From Caldifermentibacillus hisashii (lineage in GTDB: Bacteria > Bacillota > Bacilli > Bacillales > Caldibacillaceae), in assembly GCF_027568575.1 (NCBI RefSeq), contig NZ_JANUVP010000002.1: a DNA stretch of 64,000 nucleotides; one strand, written 5' to 3'. Position numbers and translations under genes: made by a program. The notes beneath the pieces are model-generated. The model saw nothing but the letters and a program-made list of their open reading frames with translations, did not search any database and was not told the DNA's origin. Shown piece after piece: positions 61,166 to 64,000 of the stretch. The first letter of the stretch is position 1; each line of letters begins with the position of its first letter.

Positions 61166-63037
61166 ATGGATAAAAAGAAAATTGTAATCATCGGTGCCGG
61201 TTATGCCGGAGTACATGCGGCAAAAAAACTCGCAAAAACTTTTAAAAAAGATGAACAGGTTTCAATCACGTTAATCGACAAACATTCTTACCATACGATG
61301 TTGACAGAATTACATGAGGTTGCTGCCCATCGTGTTGAACCAACAGCCGTTCAGATGGATTTGCGAAAATTATTTAACCGAACGAAAGTTAACTTAATTA
61401 CGGATGAAGTACAACATGTTGATCATGAGAAAAAAATGGTCATTACCAAAAATGAAACTTTTCCTTTTGATTACTTAATTTTAGGAATGGGTGCCGAACC
61501 AAATGATTTTGGTACACCCGGTGTGAAAGAACATGGCTTTCTTTTATGGTCATGGGAAGATGCGGTGAGTTTAAGGAAACATATTGAAGAAACCGTTCGG
61601 CTAGCTGCGGCGGAAACAGATTCGCTTAAAAGAAAAGCGATGTTAACATTTATTGTTTGCGGATCCGGTTTTACCGGTGTGGAAATGGTGGGAGAGTTAT
61701 TAGAGTGGAAACACCGATTAGCACGAGAGAATAAATTGGAAGAGAATGATATCACTTTATATTTAGTGGAAGCGGCACCAACAATATTAAATATGCTTGA
61801 TCGAAAAGATGCCGATAAAGCAGAGAGATACATGGAACGAAAAGGAATTAAAATCTTAAAAAACTCACCGATTGTGGAAGTAAAAGAAGACCGGGTCATT
61901 TTAAAATCCGGTCAGGAAATCCCTACATATACGTTAATATGGACGGCCGGTGTAAAAGCAAATTCTGATGTGGAAGGATTTGGTATGCAATCAGCACGAG
62001 CCGGCCGTTTAAAAGTGAATTCATATATGGAAGCGGAAGGGTTAAAAAATGTTTATGTAGTTGGTGATTTAGCTTATTACGAAGAAAATGAAGGGAAACC
62101 AACGCCGCAAATTGTTGAGGCTGCTGAACAAACTGCGGTAACTGCTGCGAAAAACATTATTGCTGATATAAAAGGCGGTCAAAAAGTTACCTACAAAGGA
62201 AACTATCACGGGTTTATGGTTTCAATCGGTGCTAGATTTGGTGTCGCTAATTTAAATGGCATCCGCTTAAGTGGCTGGTTAGCCATTTTAATGAAACATA
62301 TTGTCAACCTATATTACTTTTTCGGCATCCGTAGCGGATATTATATGGTTCAATATATTAAACATGAATTTTTTGAAGTCAAAGATAAGCGAAATATTTT
62401 TCGAAACTTTACCAACCGTTATGGAAATGTATTATGGAGTTTTCCACTTCGATTATATGTCGGTGGCTTTTGGCTTGTTGAAGCCGGAGCAAAATTATGG
62501 GGGCATGATACGTGGAAACATGCAACCTCAAGTTTTCGTAATGTTCCCGTTCTTTTTCAAGGATTGGGTGAAGATTCATGGTTAGTTGGAAACACGGTCC
62601 GAATGCCTTTCGATTGGCTTCAGGAGCCGACAACCGGGGCGACCGCTGCAGAAACCGGGGGAGAGTGGGCTACCCCGATTTTAAGTAAAATGCCGTTTTG
62701 GTTTGAGTGGATTATGAAAATAATGCTGCCAACACCAGAAGTTGCCATATTCATGCAAAAATTCGTTATTTTTGTAGAAATGGCGATTGGGTTGGCGCTT
62801 ATTGCCGGGCTATTTACGTGGCTGGCCAGTTTAGCAAGTGCCGGATTTCTTGTTATGTTTACGTTAACTGCGATGCTCGGGTGGGATAAGTTTTGGGCTT
62901 TACCTGCTTCGATTGCGTTATTGAACGGATCCGGACGGACACTGGGGTTAGATTATTGGGTTATTCCATTTTTGCAGGTGAAATTAGGAAAATGGTGGTA
63001 TGGGGAAGAACAGGCTATATACAGGGATAAAGGATAA
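61166..63037 (+). CDS. ndh2b: type II NADH dehydrogenase Ndh2 with membrane extension, copy 2
   Basis: 623 aa paralogue of the first Ndh2 along its whole length, including both nucleotide loops (IIGAGYAGVHAAKKL; CGSGFTGVEMVGELLEW) and the DoxX-like membrane tail (LRLYVGGFWLVEAGAKLW; FLVMFTLTAMLGWDKFWAL). Differences are spread evenly, with a shorter linker before the last helices. AAGGAGTG upstream of ATG 61166. It forms with pplA2 a second divergent pair. Confidence 0.93.
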   Translation: MDKKKIVIIGAGYAGVHAAKKLAKTFKKDEQVSITLIDKHSYHTMLTELHEVAAHRVEPTAVQMDLRKLFNRTKVNLITDEVQHVDHEKKMVITKNETFPFDYLILGMGAEPNDFGTPGVKEHGFLLWSWEDAVSLRKHIEETVRLAAAETDSLKRKAMLTFIVCGSGFTGVEMVGELLEWKHRLARENKLEENDITLYLVEAAPTILNMLDRKDADKAERYMERKGIKILKNSPIVEVKEDRVILKSGQEIPTYTLIWTAGVKANSDVEGFGMQSARAGRLKVNSYMEAEGLKNVYVVGDLAYYEENEGKPTPQIVEAAEQTAVTAAKNIIADIKGGQKVTYKGNYHGFMVSIGARFGVANLNGIRLSGWLAILMKHIVNLYYFFGIRSGYYMVQYIKHEFFEVKDKRNIFRNFTNRYGNVLWSFPLRLYVGGFWLVEAGAKLWGHDTWKHATSSFRNVPVLFQGLGEDSWLVGNTVRMPFDWLQEPTTGATAAETGGEWATPILSKMPFWFEWIMKIMLPTPEVAIFMQKFVIFVEMAIGLALIAGLFTWLASLASAGFLVMFTLTAMLGWDKFWALPASIALLNGSGRTLGLDYWVIPFLQVKLGKWWYGEEQAIYRDKG

Positions 63038-63060
63038 AGAGTTAAAAATAAGAGGAGAGT

Positions 63061-63567
63061 TTAATTTGCTCCTCTTATTTCCATTTCAAGTAAATTTTCC
63101 TGGTTTTGATTCTGCAATTGATTTTGCATGTTATTGTATTGGATTAGCATAGCAATTCGCCAAGGAACAATCATGCCAAAAGCAAGAATCCAAAACATTC
63201 CGCCCGTTTCACCGACATGGACGGTTAAACTTAATGCGGCTTTTAATCCCGTTCGAATAAGCAATAGCCCGATCAATATAAAGGCAAAGGCCTTGGAGCG
63301 CGTAACATAAATTTCATTCCCGCGAATTTCAAAATGTGTTGTTTTAATAAGAAATATAGAAAAAAATATCCCGACACACAGTGCTTCAATTACTTGTAAA
63401 AAAGGAACGCGAAAAAACGGAAAGATGAACATCAATGCACCGGTACTCATAAAGATTGGCGGCAAAATGATTTTCTTCCTCGTTACGGGATGTTTCGTTG
63501 CTTTCATTCTAATCACTAAAACGGCAATAGCCATGATGATTGGTATGATAAAAGTAAGATAAACCAT
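63061..63567 (-). CDS. ccdC: CcdC-family membrane protein
   Basis: 168 aa with four or five membrane segments, DUF1453/CcdC. Conserved KHPVTRKKIILPPIFMSTG after the first helix and PWRIAMLIQYN near the end. B. subtilis CcdC belongs to the cytochrome c maturation operon but is not essential for it. AAGGG nine bases upstream selects ATG 63567. Converges with ndh2b. Confidence 0.85.
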   Translation of the reverse strand: MVYLTFIIPIIMAIAVLVIRMKATKHPVTRKKIILPPIFMSTGALMFIFPFFRVPFLQVIEALCVGIFFSIFLIKTTHFEIRGNEIYVTRSKAFAFILIGLLLIRTGLKAALSLTVHVGETGGMFWILAFGMIVPWRIAMLIQYNNMQNQLQNQNQENLLEMEIRGAN

Positions 63568-63589
63568 GAGTCTCAACCCTTTTCAACTT

Positions 63590-63727
63590 TTCTCCCGCAC
63601 AAACGGTCACTAAATCTCCCTCTAATGAAAGAGAAATCAAGTACCCGGAAGTGCCCAATTGGTTCAACTAACCATCAGTGGACGATGAAGAAAACCCCCC
63701 ACTGGTGGAAATTTTCACTTTATCACA
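63590..63727 (-). repeat. dispersed repeat A, full reversed copy
   Basis: CCGCACAAACGGTCACTAAA ... GTGCCCAATTGGTTCAACTA ... CCACTGGTGGAAATTTTCAC is the reverse of 5618-5765 over its whole length, with the middle segment shortened. Confidence 0.8.
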
Positions 63728-64000
63728 GTGAAAAACTGTACGACTCATTTTATCAGATTTTATTCGATATAACAACAAACAAGAAGTACCAATCAGGACA
63801 TTAAAATAGCTTTAATTGCTCAACTTTTCTTTGTACAATTGGCTCTTTACCAAAAATTTGATAACCCATTAAATGATAAGTCTTTAATCTTTTTTCAAAC
63901 ATGGCTTTTAAAAGAGTTTCATTCTTAAATTGCAATATTAAATGCAACGCTTTTTGAAATACTTGTTAAACCGTGTTAGATTAAGGATCTAAGCTTTGTT
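63728..64000 (-). other. window end; possible 3' remnant of an unidentified gene
   Basis: On the minus strand a frame ends at 63801 and encodes FEKRLKTYHLMGYQIFGKEP and VEQLKLF, open back to a stop near 63960. It has no ribosome site and looks like the tail of a longer protein. I do not recognise it. Confidence 0.25.

Noticed and set aside
1..64000. tRNA or rRNA genes and intact insertion sequences
   Set aside because: No cloverleaf-type sequence, rRNA stretch or transposase frame was recognised.

Overview
The window is chromosomal DNA of a low-G+C, endospore-forming Firmicute of the family Bacillaceae. Dipicolinate synthase (dpaA/dpaB), SpoIIIE, spore photoproduct lyase (splA/splB) and a YhcN/YlaJ-type spore lipoprotein show sporulation. 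The gene order ylxY-mlpA-ymxH-dpaAB-asd-dapG-dapA-rnjB-tepA-ylzJ-spoIIIE-...-ymfF-ymfH-ymfI-ymfJ-ymfK-rodZ-pgsA-cinA is the conserved Bacillus order around the dap/spoIIIE region. I cannot fix the species; an anaerobically capable, possibly thermophilic bacillus is a guess.

Layout. 1-27.5 kb is conserved core: cell-wall and spore functions, lysine/DAP/dipicolinate supply, RNase J2, DNA translocase, a BMP-lipoprotein nucleoside ABC transporter, M16 proteases, lipid synthesis and cinA. Synteny breaks after cinA, where recA would be expected but is not in the window. 27.7-37.8 kb is mosaic: an unknown coiled-coil protein, a YaiI-type protein, a 52-bp tandem hairpin array, a CAP-domain lipoprotein, a hidden type I toxin/antisense module of TxpA type, a glycogen phosphorylase remnant, splAB, a thioesterase, an ArsR-CzcD metal efflux pair and an azoreductase. 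38-46.6 kb is amino-acid metabolism: a SAM-riboswitch-controlled methionine operon (yitJ-metH), an aldo/keto reductase and ilvD. 46.8-47.3 kb is a second hairpin array with an exact 115-bp period.

49.4-63.0 kb is the main accessory system. It is a complete flavin-based extracellular electron transfer (FLEET) locus of the Listeria type: ECF module (ecfT, ecfA2, ecfA1), dmkA, the flavin transferase fmnB/apbE, the flavinylated lipoprotein pplA, the membrane-extended NADH dehydrogenase ndh2, eetA, eetB and dmkB, followed by a second divergent pplA-ndh2 pair. The expected working is that Ndh2 passes electrons from NADH to a dedicated demethylmenaquinone pool made by DmkA/DmkB, EetA/EetB carry them across the membrane, and surface PplA, FMN-loaded by FmnB using exported flavin, hands them to outside acceptors. 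The duplicated terminal pair suggests a second route or a differently regulated isoform.

The intergenic DNA is rich in dispersed and tandem palindromic repeats. At least three dispersed families and two tandem arrays are described; one family carries a terminator-like hairpin. No tRNA, rRNA, complete insertion sequence or CRISPR array was seen.
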